Counted from the first letter of the stretch, positions 17,783 through 26,424 are shown. The stretch: DNA of 64,000 nucleotides from a bacterium (GCA_017626055.1 JAGAJM010000006.1:124001-188000), one strand, 5' to 3'. Numbers and translations are program-made. Notes: generated by a model from the sequence alone, not told the origin.

Positions 17783-18445
17783 ATGGCTAACGAAGATAAA
17801 AGAAATTTACAACATTATATAGACATCGTACAGAAGGTTGCGAGAGTAGAGCATAGACGTATTCCATCACACATGGTTGAATACGAAGAATTGCTGTCTA
17901 TCGGTATTATCGCAATTCAAGTCATGATTAAAAATAAAACTCCAGAACAATTGGAGAAATATAATTCTGCATATATTGCAACTGCGGTTCGTTGGGCAAT
18001 TCGTAATGAATTGAGAATAAGATATAAATGGTATTCTTTAAAACATAAATCGGAGGAAGAATACGATGAAGAGGAAGCAGTAGAAGGCATGGATATGAAA
18101 CAGGCTAAGGTTCGTGAAGCGATTTACGAAACTATCCTGTCCATTGATGGTTTAGCTGCAGCTGCTAGTGATAACGATTCTCCATTTGATTTCGTTAAAG
18201 ACCCTCACGCTATGCCTGATGAAAATGCAGAAATTTCAGAAATGGGTAAAATGATAAGAGCTGCAATTTCAAAACTTCCACCAAAAGAAAGAACTGTTGT
18301 GGAATATCGTTTTTATAGAAATATGCAGGTTAAAGATATCGCAACACAAATTGGTTTGTCACCTTCCCGTGTAACTCGTATTGTTCAGTCTTCTCTAAAT
18401 ACTGTTAGAGAATACCTAAACGCTCACGAACAATATGGTTATTAG
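17783..18445 (+). CDS. fliA: sigma-28/FliA-like RNA polymerase sigma factor
   Basis: Region 2 (Y-I-D-I-V-Q-K-V-A-R ... I-P-S-H-M-V-E-Y-E-E-L-L-S-I-G-I-I-A) and region 4 (L-P-P-K-E-R-T-V-V-E-Y-R-F ... V-K-D-I-A-T-Q-I-G-L-S-P-S-R-V-T-R-I) are clear. The region 4 pattern S-x-S-R-V-x-x-I is typical of FliA. I use the ATG at 17783 (M-A-N-E-D-K-R); the upstream ATG at 17771 sits only two bases after a possible TATTAT -10. The region 3 linker has an unusual acidic insertion (E-E-E-Y-D-E-E-E). It follows flhB by about 30 bases. Confidence 0.85.
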   Translation: MANEDKRNLQHYIDIVQKVARVEHRRIPSHMVEYEELLSIGIIAIQVMIKNKTPEQLEKYNSAYIATAVRWAIRNELRIRYKWYSLKHKSEEEYDEEEAVEGMDMKQAKVREAIYETILSIDGLAAAASDNDSPFDFVKDPHAMPDENAEISEMGKMIRAAISKLPPKERTVVEYRFYRNMQVKDIATQIGLSPSRVTRIVQSSLNTVREYLNAHEQYGY

Positions 18446-18516
18446 GTCCTCGGCCGTACGGGGCAATATGTCACTGCTGGTTGGTAACATTTGAGAAACT
18501 AACGTATTTTTTTTGG

Positions 18517-20193
18517 TTATACGATTTGGATACGTTTGTCGTCAGTAATATCAATTGGCTGATCTAGTTTTTTGATATAATCTGCGGCTAAGACGTTTTT
18601 ATCAACATTAAATTTTTGTAATACAAAGTTAGGGTTTTTGTTGCTTTCCAAGTATCCATCTCCGCCTGTTGCAAAGAAGTCATCTGCTGCTACTGTATAT
18701 TTTTTGTCAGTACGTGGATTGTTTATATCAATTTTGTGGACTTGGTTATTCTTATCAATAAATTCAAGTTCTAACAATTCACCTTGTTTTGTTCCAGTGT
18801 ATCTCATACCTGAAACAAGCAATAGACCTGGTTTATTTGATGCTCTAGAGAATGATGTTTTAAGACCATATTTAATTGCATCAACGATTTGTTTTTCGCT
18901 CAATTCTAAAATCATCATTTTGTTACCAAATGGTGAGATGTCTGTTAATAATCTTGTGTCAATTGGACCTTGAGAGAAGTAGCCTCTGATATTTGCAGCA
19001 TTCAATAATGCGATATCTGTTCCAAGTTGGGTTCTCATTGCATCCGTAATTAAATTACTGTGAGGGTTGTTCTCAATAAGTCTATTTTCTGGAGGTGCAA
19101 CTGCTGATCTTACTCTACCAACAACTTCTGGCTTACCTAAGATGTTTTCTACTGTATCTTTAATGAATAATGGTCTGTTGTAATCTCTGGTTTTGATAAT
19201 ATTATTTTGTGCTTTTTTAATTACACCATCTTGGTCAAATGAAACGTTTAAAATACCAAGATTTTCTCCGTCTTTACCTGCTTGAGTGATGATTACAGGT
19301 TCACCTGTTTTTGAATAAAATAAGTTTTCGCCTTCTGTGATACCTTTAATTAGGTTATGAGTATGTGCGCCAAAAATAATATCAATATCTTGTGAGTCTT
19401 TTGCTAATTGCTTATCTAATTGGTTCCCACCATGAGATAGAACAATAATGTGTTTTAGACCCTCTTCTTCTTTTAATCTTTTTGCTTCTGCTTGAACTCG
19501 TTTTATTGTTTCTTCTACATCATAAATTGTGAAATCTTTTAATGTATCATTTAGTTTTACACGTTCATGCATATCTGGTGGAGCAATACCAATAATACCA
19601 TATCTAACGCCATCTTTTTCTGTAATCATAGATTTATGGATTTTGTTAGCAAGTGGAGAATTTGGATCAATATCAACGTTTGCCGCTAACATTTTGTAAT
19701 TAGATTCGCTTAGGAATTTAGCAAATGTTTCAGGTTTTGTGATATCAAGTTCGTGGTTACCAAGGGCTGAAGCGATAAATCCGCTCCAGTTTAAGAATTG
19801 GCTTGCAACTGTATTAGGGATGATTTCTTCTCCTAAAATTATGTCACCTGATGATACTTTGAATTTTGAAACGCTATCACTTTCGCTGAAAAATTTTGAT
19901 GCCATGACATTTGCAGGAGTGCTATCAAATTCTTTGGAAATGTTATAAATTCTTTCCATATTTGTCATTTTGCCGTGTACATCATTTATGTAAAACCAGC
20001 TTGTATGTGTTAATTTAGGCGCATTTTCAGAAGGATTATAAACAGAAACTGTCTCTTGTGGATAAATAGTTGCCGTATAGTTTGGGGTTGTATTATTTTG
20101 TTGAGAGACATTAGCAGGCACTGTTTGTGGTTGAGAGGTAATCGTGCCTGAATTATTAATTGCAGATTGATTAATGTTTGGTACGTTTATCAT
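18517..20193 (-). CDS. 5'-nucleotidase/2',3'-cyclic phosphodiesterase-type metallophosphatase
   Basis: The 558-residue product has the calcineurin-like metal motifs N-D-V-H-G-K (70-75), S-G-D (115-117), G-N-H-E (145-148), V-L-S-H-G-G and G-A-H-T-H. The C-terminal 5'-nucleotidase domain (about 350-540) ends with A-A-D-D-F-F-A-T-G-G-D-G-Y. The first 60 residues are Asn, Gln, Ser and Thr-rich with no signal peptide, unlike most periplasmic relatives. It would dephosphorylate nucleotides or related esters; location is uncertain. GTTTACC/GGTAAACC purine-rich sequence precedes the ATG. Confidence 0.9.
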   Translation of the reverse strand: MINVPNINQSAINNSGTITSQPQTVPANVSQQNNTTPNYTATIYPQETVSVYNPSENAPKLTHTSWFYINDVHGKMTNMERIYNISKEFDSTPANVMASKFFSESDSVSKFKVSSGDIILGEEIIPNTVASQFLNWSGFIASALGNHELDITKPETFAKFLSESNYKMLAANVDIDPNSPLANKIHKSMITEKDGVRYGIIGIAPPDMHERVKLNDTLKDFTIYDVEETIKRVQAEAKRLKEEEGLKHIIVLSHGGNQLDKQLAKDSQDIDIIFGAHTHNLIKGITEGENLFYSKTGEPVIITQAGKDGENLGILNVSFDQDGVIKKAQNNIIKTRDYNRPLFIKDTVENILGKPEVVGRVRSAVAPPENRLIENNPHSNLITDAMRTQLGTDIALLNAANIRGYFSQGPIDTRLLTDISPFGNKMMILELSEKQIVDAIKYGLKTSFSRASNKPGLLLVSGMRYTGTKQGELLELEFIDKNNQVHKIDINNPRTDKKYTVAADDFFATGGDGYLESNKNPNFVLQKFNVDKNVLAADYIKKLDQPIDITDDKRIQIV

Positions 20194-20289
20194 TGGTTTA
20201 CCTTTTTACACTTCATTAGTATAAAATCTCCTCAAGATAAAAGTTGCTTAAAATAACGGAATTATTAACAAAATGTAATAAATTTATTA

Positions 20290-21666
20290 TTACGCAGCAG
20301 AACGCATTTGTTTATACATCTCAATTCCTTCAACCCAATTTGGAACAATGTCTAAATCTGGTTGAACAATGTGTTGAGGAAGAGCTGCGTGGTGAATTTT
20401 TGGTAACAAATAATCTTCTGAATATTCGATTGCACGAGGAACACCATCATCTGTATCATTACAAATGAATGTCACTTTACCTTTGCTATCTGTTTTGTAA
20501 TCAACAATTGTTATTTCATGACCATTTACAATGATGTTGTTGCTATCAGTTTGAGTATAACCGATAATTACAGTTTCACCTTCGTTTAGTGCTTCTAATA
20601 AATGACGTTTCATTGTGCCTAGGTCTGTTTCATATCCAATTAGACGAGCGTTTTCATCTACTGTTTGGTATGTTACTGATAAGATATTTTTGTTAAATAC
20701 AACTGATTCTGTAAATGTCTTCTCAAATTCAATTAAACCTTTATCGTTTTGATTGAATTTACCTGTTCGCTTGTCAGTAATTGTGTTGTATGATTGTTGA
20801 GAACCAACTTGCATAAATGTTGATTGCATTAAAACATCAAGTGGAGTTCTTTCATAAGAATCTTTATGGGTTGTTTGAATTTGAGCTCTTAAAATTGCAT
20901 TTTTATCTGGTGCAAATTTTAAAGTTGCTTTATGGAAATTGCCGTCCCAAGGTGTTTCAAAAGCGTTTAACAACCAAACCGCATTAAGTGCTTCGTCTGT
21001 TAAGTTTTTCATGTCTAGTTGTTTAGTTACAGACATTTTTGGAGAACTTAATTCTTGTGCAAATCTTGCAAATTCTGCTGGTAGTTGTTTTGCTAATTTG
21101 AATTCTGTACTAGCTGCAACGCAAGTCCCAGAATGCTTAACATCAATATCTCTTGTTGCTTGTTGTATTTCAATTAAGTTTGTCTTACCTTCGGTATTAG
21201 CTTTTATAACCGCATCTCTGTATTCAGCTGGGATGTCCCCAAACTGTTGAGTAATTAAGTAAGGATATGCGATTGTTGCTAGTGTGTCTCGAAGCATTGT
21301 GGTTGCATTTAATCCTTCAGCTCTCGGTTCTGTAATCATTTTGTGTAAGCTATCTAGGACTGTACTTCTATCATCAGATTCTGCGTTTAGTAGTACGCCT
21401 GTTTTTAATAAATTCTCAGCAATTTTTCTTCCGTTTTTATCCAATTGTGATAAAACTGCTGCATATTTAGCTTTTTCTTCTTTGCTTGACAGAGTTGTTC
21501 TGATAGAAATATTATTATTTGTTTGTGGAGTTTTTGCACTAGAAGAAGCAGTGAAAGATGGTTGTGTAACTGTTTGATTTACATTCTGAGTGTTCACAGT
21601 GTTCTTTACGCTGCAAATTGTGTTATAATTATATTGTTGGATACGAGAATTTACGTTTTCTACCAT
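20290..21666 (-). CDS. unknown protein with possible Cys-His peptidase-like core
   Basis: The 458-residue product has an Asn/Thr/Gln-rich N-terminus with P-S-F-T-A at residues 36-40, a motif shared with other proteins in this window. Cys182 lies in H-S-G-T-C-V-A-A-S at a helix start. His383 lies in N-G-H-E-I-T-I-V-D-Y and Asn403/Asp404 in I-C-N-D-T-D. The order Cys, His, Asn/Asp with these contexts recalls papain-like or C39-like cysteine peptidases. That is inference from motif layout only. No signal peptide is seen. It ends 97 bases before the phosphatase gene on the same strand. Confidence 0.65.
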   Translation of the reverse strand: MVENVNSRIQQYNYNTICSVKNTVNTQNVNQTVTQPSFTASSSAKTPQTNNNISIRTTLSSKEEKAKYAAVLSQLDKNGRKIAENLLKTGVLLNAESDDRSTVLDSLHKMITEPRAEGLNATTMLRDTLATIAYPYLITQQFGDIPAEYRDAVIKANTEGKTNLIEIQQATRDIDVKHSGTCVAASTEFKLAKQLPAEFARFAQELSSPKMSVTKQLDMKNLTDEALNAVWLLNAFETPWDGNFHKATLKFAPDKNAILRAQIQTTHKDSYERTPLDVLMQSTFMQVGSQQSYNTITDKRTGKFNQNDKGLIEFEKTFTESVVFNKNILSVTYQTVDENARLIGYETDLGTMKRHLLEALNEGETVIIGYTQTDSNNIIVNGHEITIVDYKTDSKGKVTFICNDTDDGVPRAIEYSEDYLLPKIHHAALPQHIVQPDLDIVPNWVEGIEMYKQMRSAA

Positions 21667-21744
21667 GATAACTCCACATCTATAATAAAAACTGAAAATA
21701 TAAAAAATTGCTAAATGTGTAAATAAATATTAAAGAAGGTATCA

Positions 21745-22743
21745 TTGAAAAGCTCAAAAGTCAAACCATTAACAAAAGATCAACTTATAATTTCAATTGA
21801 CAGATTAACTAGGTTTAAAAATACGGAAGTTAAATACTTGAGAGTCTTTTTTGATATTTTAACTAATAATTTGATAATCCCAAAATTTAAAAAATCAGAT
21901 TTAGAGTCTATGGATTATAGCGAATTAAAGACTTGGGCTGAGTATATAATTAATTATTCTTTAGAGCAATTGGGTTGTAAGCTAGATAAGGACTATTCAC
22001 TTAATCAGAAACTTTTTGATTATGAAAAAGCTGTTTTTAAATGTGATGCTAATGTCCAAAAACTTTTGAAAAACAAAATTAATTATAAAGCATTTTTATC
22101 ATTTATTAGTGAGGCTTCTCCAAAAAATTTGAAGTGGTTGAAAGCTATGTCTATGGTTGAAGATATTGATGTAATTAGACAACAACAGTCTTTACGTTTT
22201 CCTATAAGAATGGTTGTTATAGCTGAAGGTGCAACCGAAGAAACTTTGCTCCCAGAATTTGCTAAACGTTGTGGTTATGACTTTGATAAAGAAGGGGTGT
22301 ATGTACTATCGGCGGGTGGTAAAAACCAAGTTGTTAAACTGTTTTATCAACTTGTGGAGACTCTTAAACTTCCAATATTTGTGCTTTTAGATAAAGATGC
22401 GAAAGATAATTTAGAAGAAATTAAACCGAAACTTCGCACGTATGATAAAATACATTTGCTTGCATGTGGTGAGTTTGAGGATTTACTGCCTTTAGATTTG
22501 GTTAAAAGGACTTTAGAATATGAGTTGAGTAATATCTCAATCTTAGAAAAAGAAATGTTTGAATCCGATGAACCTCGTGTCAAAATCCTTGAAGAAGTTT
22601 TTAAAACTCGAGGCATGCACGAATTTAAAAAAGTTGAATTTGCTCAGATGATTAAAAATAATATAAAATCAGAAGAGGATATATCGGCTGAAATTGTTGA
22701 AATAATTGACGAAATTCGCTCTGTGCCAATTTTTAATACATAA
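21745..22743 (+). CDS. TOPRIM-domain protein related to OLD-family nucleases, no ATPase domain
   Basis: The 332-residue product has a helical N-terminal half (1-150) and a TOPRIM domain: M-V-V-I-A-E-G-A-T-E-E (Glu161) and F-V-L-L-D-K-D-A (Asp216, Asp218). These are the metal-binding residues of OLD-type TOPRIM folds. OLD proteins normally carry an N-terminal ABC ATPase, absent here. The start is a TTG preceded by AAGAAGG; no better in-frame ATG is near. It could be a standalone nuclease or nucleic-acid processing enzyme; function not established. Confidence 0.75.
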   Translation: MKSSKVKPLTKDQLIISIDRLTRFKNTEVKYLRVFFDILTNNLIIPKFKKSDLESMDYSELKTWAEYIINYSLEQLGCKLDKDYSLNQKLFDYEKAVFKCDANVQKLLKNKINYKAFLSFISEASPKNLKWLKAMSMVEDIDVIRQQQSLRFPIRMVVIAEGATEETLLPEFAKRCGYDFDKEGVYVLSAGGKNQVVKLFYQLVETLKLPIFVLLDKDAKDNLEEIKPKLRTYDKIHLLACGEFEDLLPLDLVKRTLEYELSNISILEKEMFESDEPRVKILEEVFKTRGMHEFKKVEFAQMIKNNIKSEEDISAEIVEIIDEIRSVPIFNT

Positions 22744-22820
22744 TTAAAAATTTTTAAATCAAATAGTTGACATTTAATTTTGTTCAAGTTAGAATAAGTT
22801 TCGTAAGCCGATTGGCACTA

Positions 22821-22896
22821 GCCCCCATCGTCTAGAGGCCTAGGACAACACCCTTTCACGGTGTAGACAGCGATTCGAATTCGCTTGGGGGTACCA
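22821..22896 (+). tRNA. tRNA-Glu (anticodon TTC)
   Basis: The cloverleaf is complete: acceptor GCCCCCA with TGGGGGT, D-arm with GGCC, anticodon loop C-T-T-T-C-A-C carrying TTC, T-loop TTCGAAT, discriminator A and encoded CCA. A terminator follows 12 bases later. Confidence 0.97.
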
Positions 22897-22908
22897 TTTA
22901 AAACAACA

Positions 22909-22931
22909 GGAACCGCAAAGGTTCCTTTTTT
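22909..22931 (+). terminator. terminator of tRNA-Glu
   Basis: GGAACC (22909-22914), loop GCAAA, GGTTCC (22920-22925), then a run of six T. Confidence 0.88.
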
Positions 22932-22950
22932 AATGCAAATTTTACCTAAT

Positions 22951-22984
22951 AAAAAAGCACCTATTGTTAGGTGCCTTTTTTATT
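22951..22984 (-). terminator. bidirectional terminator
   Basis: AAAAAAGCACCTA pairs with TAGGTGCCTTTTTT (one bulged C) around a TTGT loop. It lies just past the stop of the minus-strand gene ending at 22986 and can also back up the tRNA terminator. Confidence 0.85.
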
Positions 22985-22985
22985 A

Positions 22986-23918
22986 TTACCATTTGTTTAA
23001 TAATGTTTTTGCTTTTGGTATTAAACTCTCTTTGGTTCTTACTTTGTAATATTTTCTGGTTTGTGGGTTTATTATACAATAACCTTTATTACATTTTTTG
23101 TACAACCAAGTGTCAATACATACTTCATTTTTGCAATTTGCATCAAGTTCTAGGCTTCTAATACTTGATGAACCATCTGCCAAACGTTTGATGTCTGGGT
23201 ATAACACAAATCGACTTCCTAATTGTCCTTTGTTTTTTTCGAATCTGTTTTCAATATATTTTCTATTGTTAGCCGATAATTTATTATCTGGGCGTAACCA
23301 GTAAATTATATTCTTATTAGAAGTGATAAAGTTTGCGTGGTTATCAGTTATGTCTGTTTGCTCAAAATATTCTTCAGGAATTGTTAATTCTAGAGAACTT
23401 ATCAATTGGTGGTTTTGGATAGAAAAATCAGTTTCTTCTGGGCGTTGAATATATTCAACGATGAATGGTGCAAATACTACTGCAACGAAAAATGCAAGTG
23501 CACCCCAAACTTTAACCCATTGCTGTTGTGCCTTATGGAAATCAGTTTCATCTTTGTATTCAACTTCTTCCCATGCCCATTGGTTTCCGTTAATACCTGC
23601 CCATAAACTCATTACAACGCAAACGACAATACCATATGGGATTAACATTAAGGCTGGGATTGTTAAAAGTGCCCATTTTTTATATCTTATACCCCAAATC
23701 CAGTTGCACAAACATGCACCCCAGTTGAAGTTTTTTGTGATGCTATATGGAGCCTGCTCACCCATACCTGAATTGTTTTCACGTTTATCTATTCGAACTC
23801 GTTTTTGTTCTTTTTGTTCGACAATAATTTTGTCTTGTTTTCCAGGCATATCTACAAGAAATGTTTCTTCTCGTTTATTGTCCTGGTGTCCAAAATAATT
23901 ATTTTCTGAATCAGTCAT
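22986..23918 (-). CDS. membrane protein with two transmembrane segments (DUF2628-like core)
   Basis: The 310-residue product has a charged N-terminal tail (1-60), then F-N-W-G-A-C-L-C-N-W-I-W-G-I-R-Y-K-K-W and two hydrophobic spans (about 82-105 and 140-158). The aromatic stretch plus G-N-Q-W-A-W-E is typical of DUF2628-type proteins. The C-terminal 150 residues are predicted exported, with four Cys and no known domain. Purine-rich AAGAGAGAGA precedes the ATG. Function unknown. Confidence 0.75.
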   Translation of the reverse strand: MTDSENNYFGHQDNKREETFLVDMPGKQDKIIVEQKEQKRVRIDKRENNSGMGEQAPYSITKNFNWGACLCNWIWGIRYKKWALLTIPALMLIPYGIVVCVVMSLWAGINGNQWAWEEVEYKDETDFHKAQQQWVKVWGALAFFVAVVFAPFIVEYIQRPEETDFSIQNHQLISSLELTIPEEYFEQTDITDNHANFITSNKNIIYWLRPDNKLSANNRKYIENRFEKNKGQLGSRFVLYPDIKRLADGSSSIRSLELDANCKNEVCIDTWLYKKCNKGYCIINPQTRKYYKVRTKESLIPKAKTLLNKW

Positions 23919-24076
23919 TTTTTATCTCTCTCTTCTTTTCTATTATAGTATATTTTTTAAAATATTGCACATTTTGTTACATTATGTTTTCAAAGTTCTT
24001 GCATTTTTATTTATATTGTGTTATTTTTACACTTGTAACTATAAATGAGGTAATAATTTATGTTTATAATCCGACG

Positions 24077-24176
24077 CAATAAACGTTTTTCGAAAGGCTT
24101 GTTTTAAAAACAGGACGTTTAGCGTGTTGGAAAAAGTTTTAAAACAGAGCCTAAAAAAATAAAAGGCTCTGTTTTT
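24077..24176 (+). ncRNA. candidate structured small RNA
   Basis: A perfect TATAAT (24065-24070) predicts a start near 24077. The RNA would contain AAACGT (24081-24086) paired with ACGTTT (24115-24120), enclosing CTTGTTT/AAACAGG. It ends in a clear terminator, AAAACAGAGCC (24141-24151) with GGCTCTGTTTT (24165-24175). No open frame of note is inside. An alternative promoter (TTGTGT 24016, TATAAA 24040) would start the RNA about 25 bases earlier. Confidence 0.45.
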
Positions 24177-24178
24177 AT
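24141..24178 (+). terminator. rho-independent terminator
   Basis: An 11-bp perfect stem closes a 13-base A-rich loop and is followed by T-run. No protein gene on this strand ends here, so it implies an upstream non-coding transcript. Confidence 0.85.
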
Positions 24179-24400
24179 TTGTAACAAATGTAAATAAATA
24201 ATTGTTAAATAAGCAATTAATTTTAGTTAGTAGGTTTATAAGGAACGTGAAGGTTAATATTATGAAAAATCAAAATAATTCTCGAAAGCGCTCAACTGTT
24301 AAAGCGAATGCCCCAATCGTGAAATTGATGAATTTAATCTGGGGCTTGTAATACACAAGTTGAGGCGGAGTTTTGCGCTCCGTAGAAGGAATAAGGAAAA
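24177..24400 (+). other. intergenic region with one possible micro-gene and a small hairpin
   Basis: Apart from the 29-codon frame at 24262 it holds a short hairpin, CGGAG (24366-24370) with CTCCG (24378-24382), just before the ribosome binding site AAGGAATAAGG of the next gene. No repeats or att-like sites were noticed. Confidence 0.5.
24262..24351 (+). CDS. possible 29-residue basic leader peptide
   Basis: ATG at 24262 follows GAAGG at suitable spacing and opens a 29-codon frame (M-K-N-Q-N-N-S-R-K-R-S-T-V-K ... ending W-G-L). The product is basic with a hydrophobic end. It lies 49 bases before the next gene and may be a small protein or an upstream leader; only the ribosome binding site supports it. 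Confidence 0.3.
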   Translation: MKNQNNSRKRSTVKANAPIVKLMNLIWGL

Positions 24401-25765
24401 ATGATACAACAAGTAACTGTAAGTACAGCAAGTAAAATATATTCAGTATTAGGTAATAATAGTTCACTAGTCCCTTTAGCAATGAAAGATATTGCTAATA
24501 GTTGCGGTTTAACAGCAGCTTCTTATATGGCAGGGGATTCACACGAAGGAAAAGATAGATTTATTGACGAATTTGGAACACAAGCAATTTGGCTTTTCGG
24601 TATTCCAGTTTATAAAAAGGCTTTAGATCTTGCAATGTTCAAACCAATGGGGTTTGATCCAAAAGTTGACGCAAGAATTCTTAAAAAACAAGATATTTTA
24701 AAAGCTGCTCAAGAGTTTGCAGCTAACGATGAAATTCTAAAAGGATTGACAAAAGTTGCGGCAAATCAGTCAAAATATAAATATATGACTATTGCGAAAT
24801 TCGCAGCATCAACACTTTTGACTTGTGCTTCATATTTTGGTTTGACAAAATTTAGACATAAATACACTGAAAATCAAATTAAAAAAGAGTATTTTGAAAA
24901 ACAACAACAAAAAGGTAAAGATGTTTCGTTTATGGATGGCGCAAACTCAGGTGCAAACATCCCGTTCTCATCTGCTTTTGCTGATGTTCATAGAAAGAAT
25001 AATAAAAATGTAACTTTCACAGGAGGAGTGCAAGACTTTATATTCGACCCAGTTAAAAACCTAATGCTTGTTGATGCAACAATTACAGGCGAAAGACTTT
25101 CTCATTCAAGAAACCCACAAGATTTCTTTGGTTATGTAATCAAAGAAGGTAGTTTCTGGGCATTTATGTATTTAGCTGGTCCAATGATTTCCAAGGCATT
25201 AGAAAAAAGAGCCGATGCAAAAGGAACATCAATTGATTTAGATGCTAGAGTTATAGAATCTCCAATGTTGAAAAATGCTATTGCAGATGGTTCTATTAAA
25301 TCTCACCTTGAGGCGTTTAAAGCCGCAGATGTATCTGATGTTAATATTTACAAATATGCTGTAAATCCAAAAACTAACAACTTACTTGTTGAATTTGCAA
25401 AAATGTCAGATATTATTGAAGTTGTTGATAAAAAAGCTAAAGTTCAAATCGCTGATACAAGAAGATATATCGATTTAGGTGATTTGAGAGGTGTTGCTTC
25501 TAAAGTAGAAAAACTTCTTACTCAATTTGAAGGTTCTGGTGAATCAATTGATGTGTTTATGGATGTCATAAGAAAGGCGAAAAGAAGTGCAATCAGAACA
25601 AATATTGGTTCATGTATTGGAGCTTTAGGTGTTCTTGCTCCAGCAATTATGCTCATTTCAAGAAAATTAAGCCCAGATTCTGAATATCAAGTGAAAAAAG
25701 ATGTAGAGGCAAAGTTGGCAAAAGAACAAAGACTTGATACAAAAGGTTTAAGAGTAAATGCTTAA
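24401..25765 (+). CDS. lineage-type membrane-associated protein with internal V-T-F-T-G-G motif
   Basis: The 454-residue product has hydrophobic stretches near 32-47, 130-145 (T-L-L-T-C-A-S-Y-F-G-L), 245-262 (F-W-A-F-M-Y-L-A-G-P-M-I) and 410-428. A linker (about 170-205) ends in N-V-T-F-T-G-G, resembling the F-T-G motif of other proteins here. The rest is helical and charged. No enzyme motif is visible. AAGGAATAAGG precedes the ATG. I do not recognise the family; a membrane-remodelling or integral protein is possible. Confidence 0.7.
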   Translation: MIQQVTVSTASKIYSVLGNNSSLVPLAMKDIANSCGLTAASYMAGDSHEGKDRFIDEFGTQAIWLFGIPVYKKALDLAMFKPMGFDPKVDARILKKQDILKAAQEFAANDEILKGLTKVAANQSKYKYMTIAKFAASTLLTCASYFGLTKFRHKYTENQIKKEYFEKQQQKGKDVSFMDGANSGANIPFSSAFADVHRKNNKNVTFTGGVQDFIFDPVKNLMLVDATITGERLSHSRNPQDFFGYVIKEGSFWAFMYLAGPMISKALEKRADAKGTSIDLDARVIESPMLKNAIADGSIKSHLEAFKAADVSDVNIYKYAVNPKTNNLLVEFAKMSDIIEVVDKKAKVQIADTRRYIDLGDLRGVASKVEKLLTQFEGSGESIDVFMDVIRKAKRSAIRTNIGSCIGALGVLAPAIMLISRKLSPDSEYQVKKDVEAKLAKEQRLDTKGLRVNA

Positions 25766-25769
25766 ATAC

Positions 25770-25798
25770 TTGACAAATTTATAAAAATCAGATAAAAT
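25770..25798 (+). promoter_or_regulatory. sigma-A promoter for perR-rubredoxin
   Basis: A consensus TTGACA (25770-25775), 17-base spacer and TAAAAT (25793-25798). It is among the best housekeeping promoters in the window. Confidence 0.8.
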
Positions 25799-25812
25799 GA
25801 TAATAGTTATCA
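25798..25812 (+). promoter_or_regulatory. Fur/PerR-type operator
   Basis: The perfect inverted repeat TGATAA-TAG-TTATCA begins at the last base of the -10 and covers the transcription start. Its sequence resembles Fur boxes (GATAAT-type half-sites). Bound regulator would block its own promoter. Confidence 0.7.
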
Positions 25813-25828
25813 CTTTAGGAAGGATTTT

Positions 25829-26215
25829 ATGAATTATTCAAAACAAAGAGAAAAAATTTTAGATGTTTTATCTAATAATGCTGTTCATCCAACGGCTGAA
25901 ACTTTGTTGGAATTACTAAAGTCTGAAAATGCTAATATTGGTTTTACGACCTTGTATCGTAACTTAAATAAATTAGCACAAGCGGGTATAATCAAAAAAA
26001 TTGATGGGTTAGAGTCATCAGCTCATTTTGATCATAATACTTTTGAGCATTATCATTTTATTTGTGAAGAATGTGGAAAAGTTTTTGATATCCCAGCTAA
26101 TGTAGCTCCAGATTTGGTAAAAAATACCCAGTCGGCTACTGGCTTTGATATTGCTGGACACGATATTGTGTTCCATGGTATATGTATAGAATGTAAACAA
26201 AAGAAAGGACAATAA
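25829..26215 (+). CDS. perR: Fur-family transcriptional repressor, PerR-like
   Basis: The 128-residue product has the winged helix (residues 1-70; H-P-T-A-E-T-L, G-F-T-T-L-Y-R-N-L-N), the metal-binding H-F-D-H and H-Y-H-F-I-C-E-E-C-G segments, and a second C-I-E-C pair near the end for structural zinc. PerR rather than Fur is suggested by the co-transcribed rubredoxin gene, an oxidative-stress partner in anaerobes. The operator at 25798 predicts autoregulation. AGGAAGG is the ribosome binding site. Confidence 0.88.
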   Translation: MNYSKQREKILDVLSNNAVHPTAETLLELLKSENANIGFTTLYRNLNKLAQAGIIKKIDGLESSAHFDHNTFEHYHFICEECGKVFDIPANVAPDLVKNTQSATGFDIAGHDIVFHGICIECKQKKGQ

Positions 26216-26218
26216 ATT

Positions 26219-26356
26219 ATGGAAAAATGGATTTGTGAAGTTTGTGGATATGAATATGATCCAGCAGAAAATGATGGTGTAGCATTTGAAAATCTTCCAG
26301 AAGATTATGTATGCCCATTGTGTGGTGTTGGTAAAGATCAATTCAGACAAGCATAA
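26219..26356 (+). CDS. rubredoxin, 45 aa
   Basis: The short frame encodes [15 protein letters not shown] and later [12 protein letters not shown]: the two C-x-x-C-G knuckles that hold a single iron atom. Length is a little below the usual 52-54 residues. It is a one-electron carrier, in anaerobes often for rubrerythrin or superoxide reductase. It begins three bases after the perR stop, in the same operon, and a terminator follows 17 bases later. Confidence 0.95.
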   Translation: MEKWICEVCGYEYDPAENDGVAFENLPEDYVCPLCGVGKDQFRQA

Positions 26357-26372
26357 CAAGGATGACAAATAT

Positions 26373-26406
26373 AAAAGACCGGTAACAATTTCGTTATCGG
26401 TCTTTT
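26373..26406 (+). terminator. terminator of the perR-rubredoxin operon
   Basis: AAAAGACCGGTAAC (26373-26386) pairs with GTTATCGGTCTTTT (26393-26406) with one G-T wobble. It ends only seven bases before the next gene's -10. Confidence 0.88.
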
Positions 26407-26412
26407 GTGTAT

Positions 26413-26418
26413 TATAAT
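26413..26418 (+). promoter_or_regulatory. -10 element, predicted leaderless gene
   Basis: A perfect TATAAT lies exactly six bases before the ATG at 26425. It directly follows the preceding terminator. Confidence 0.6.
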
Positions 26419-26424
26419 ATCCTT

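Noticed and set aside
18446-18516. Possible terminator after the sigma factor gene
   Set aside because: Only a six-pair stem with wobble and a 12-base loop; too weak to call.
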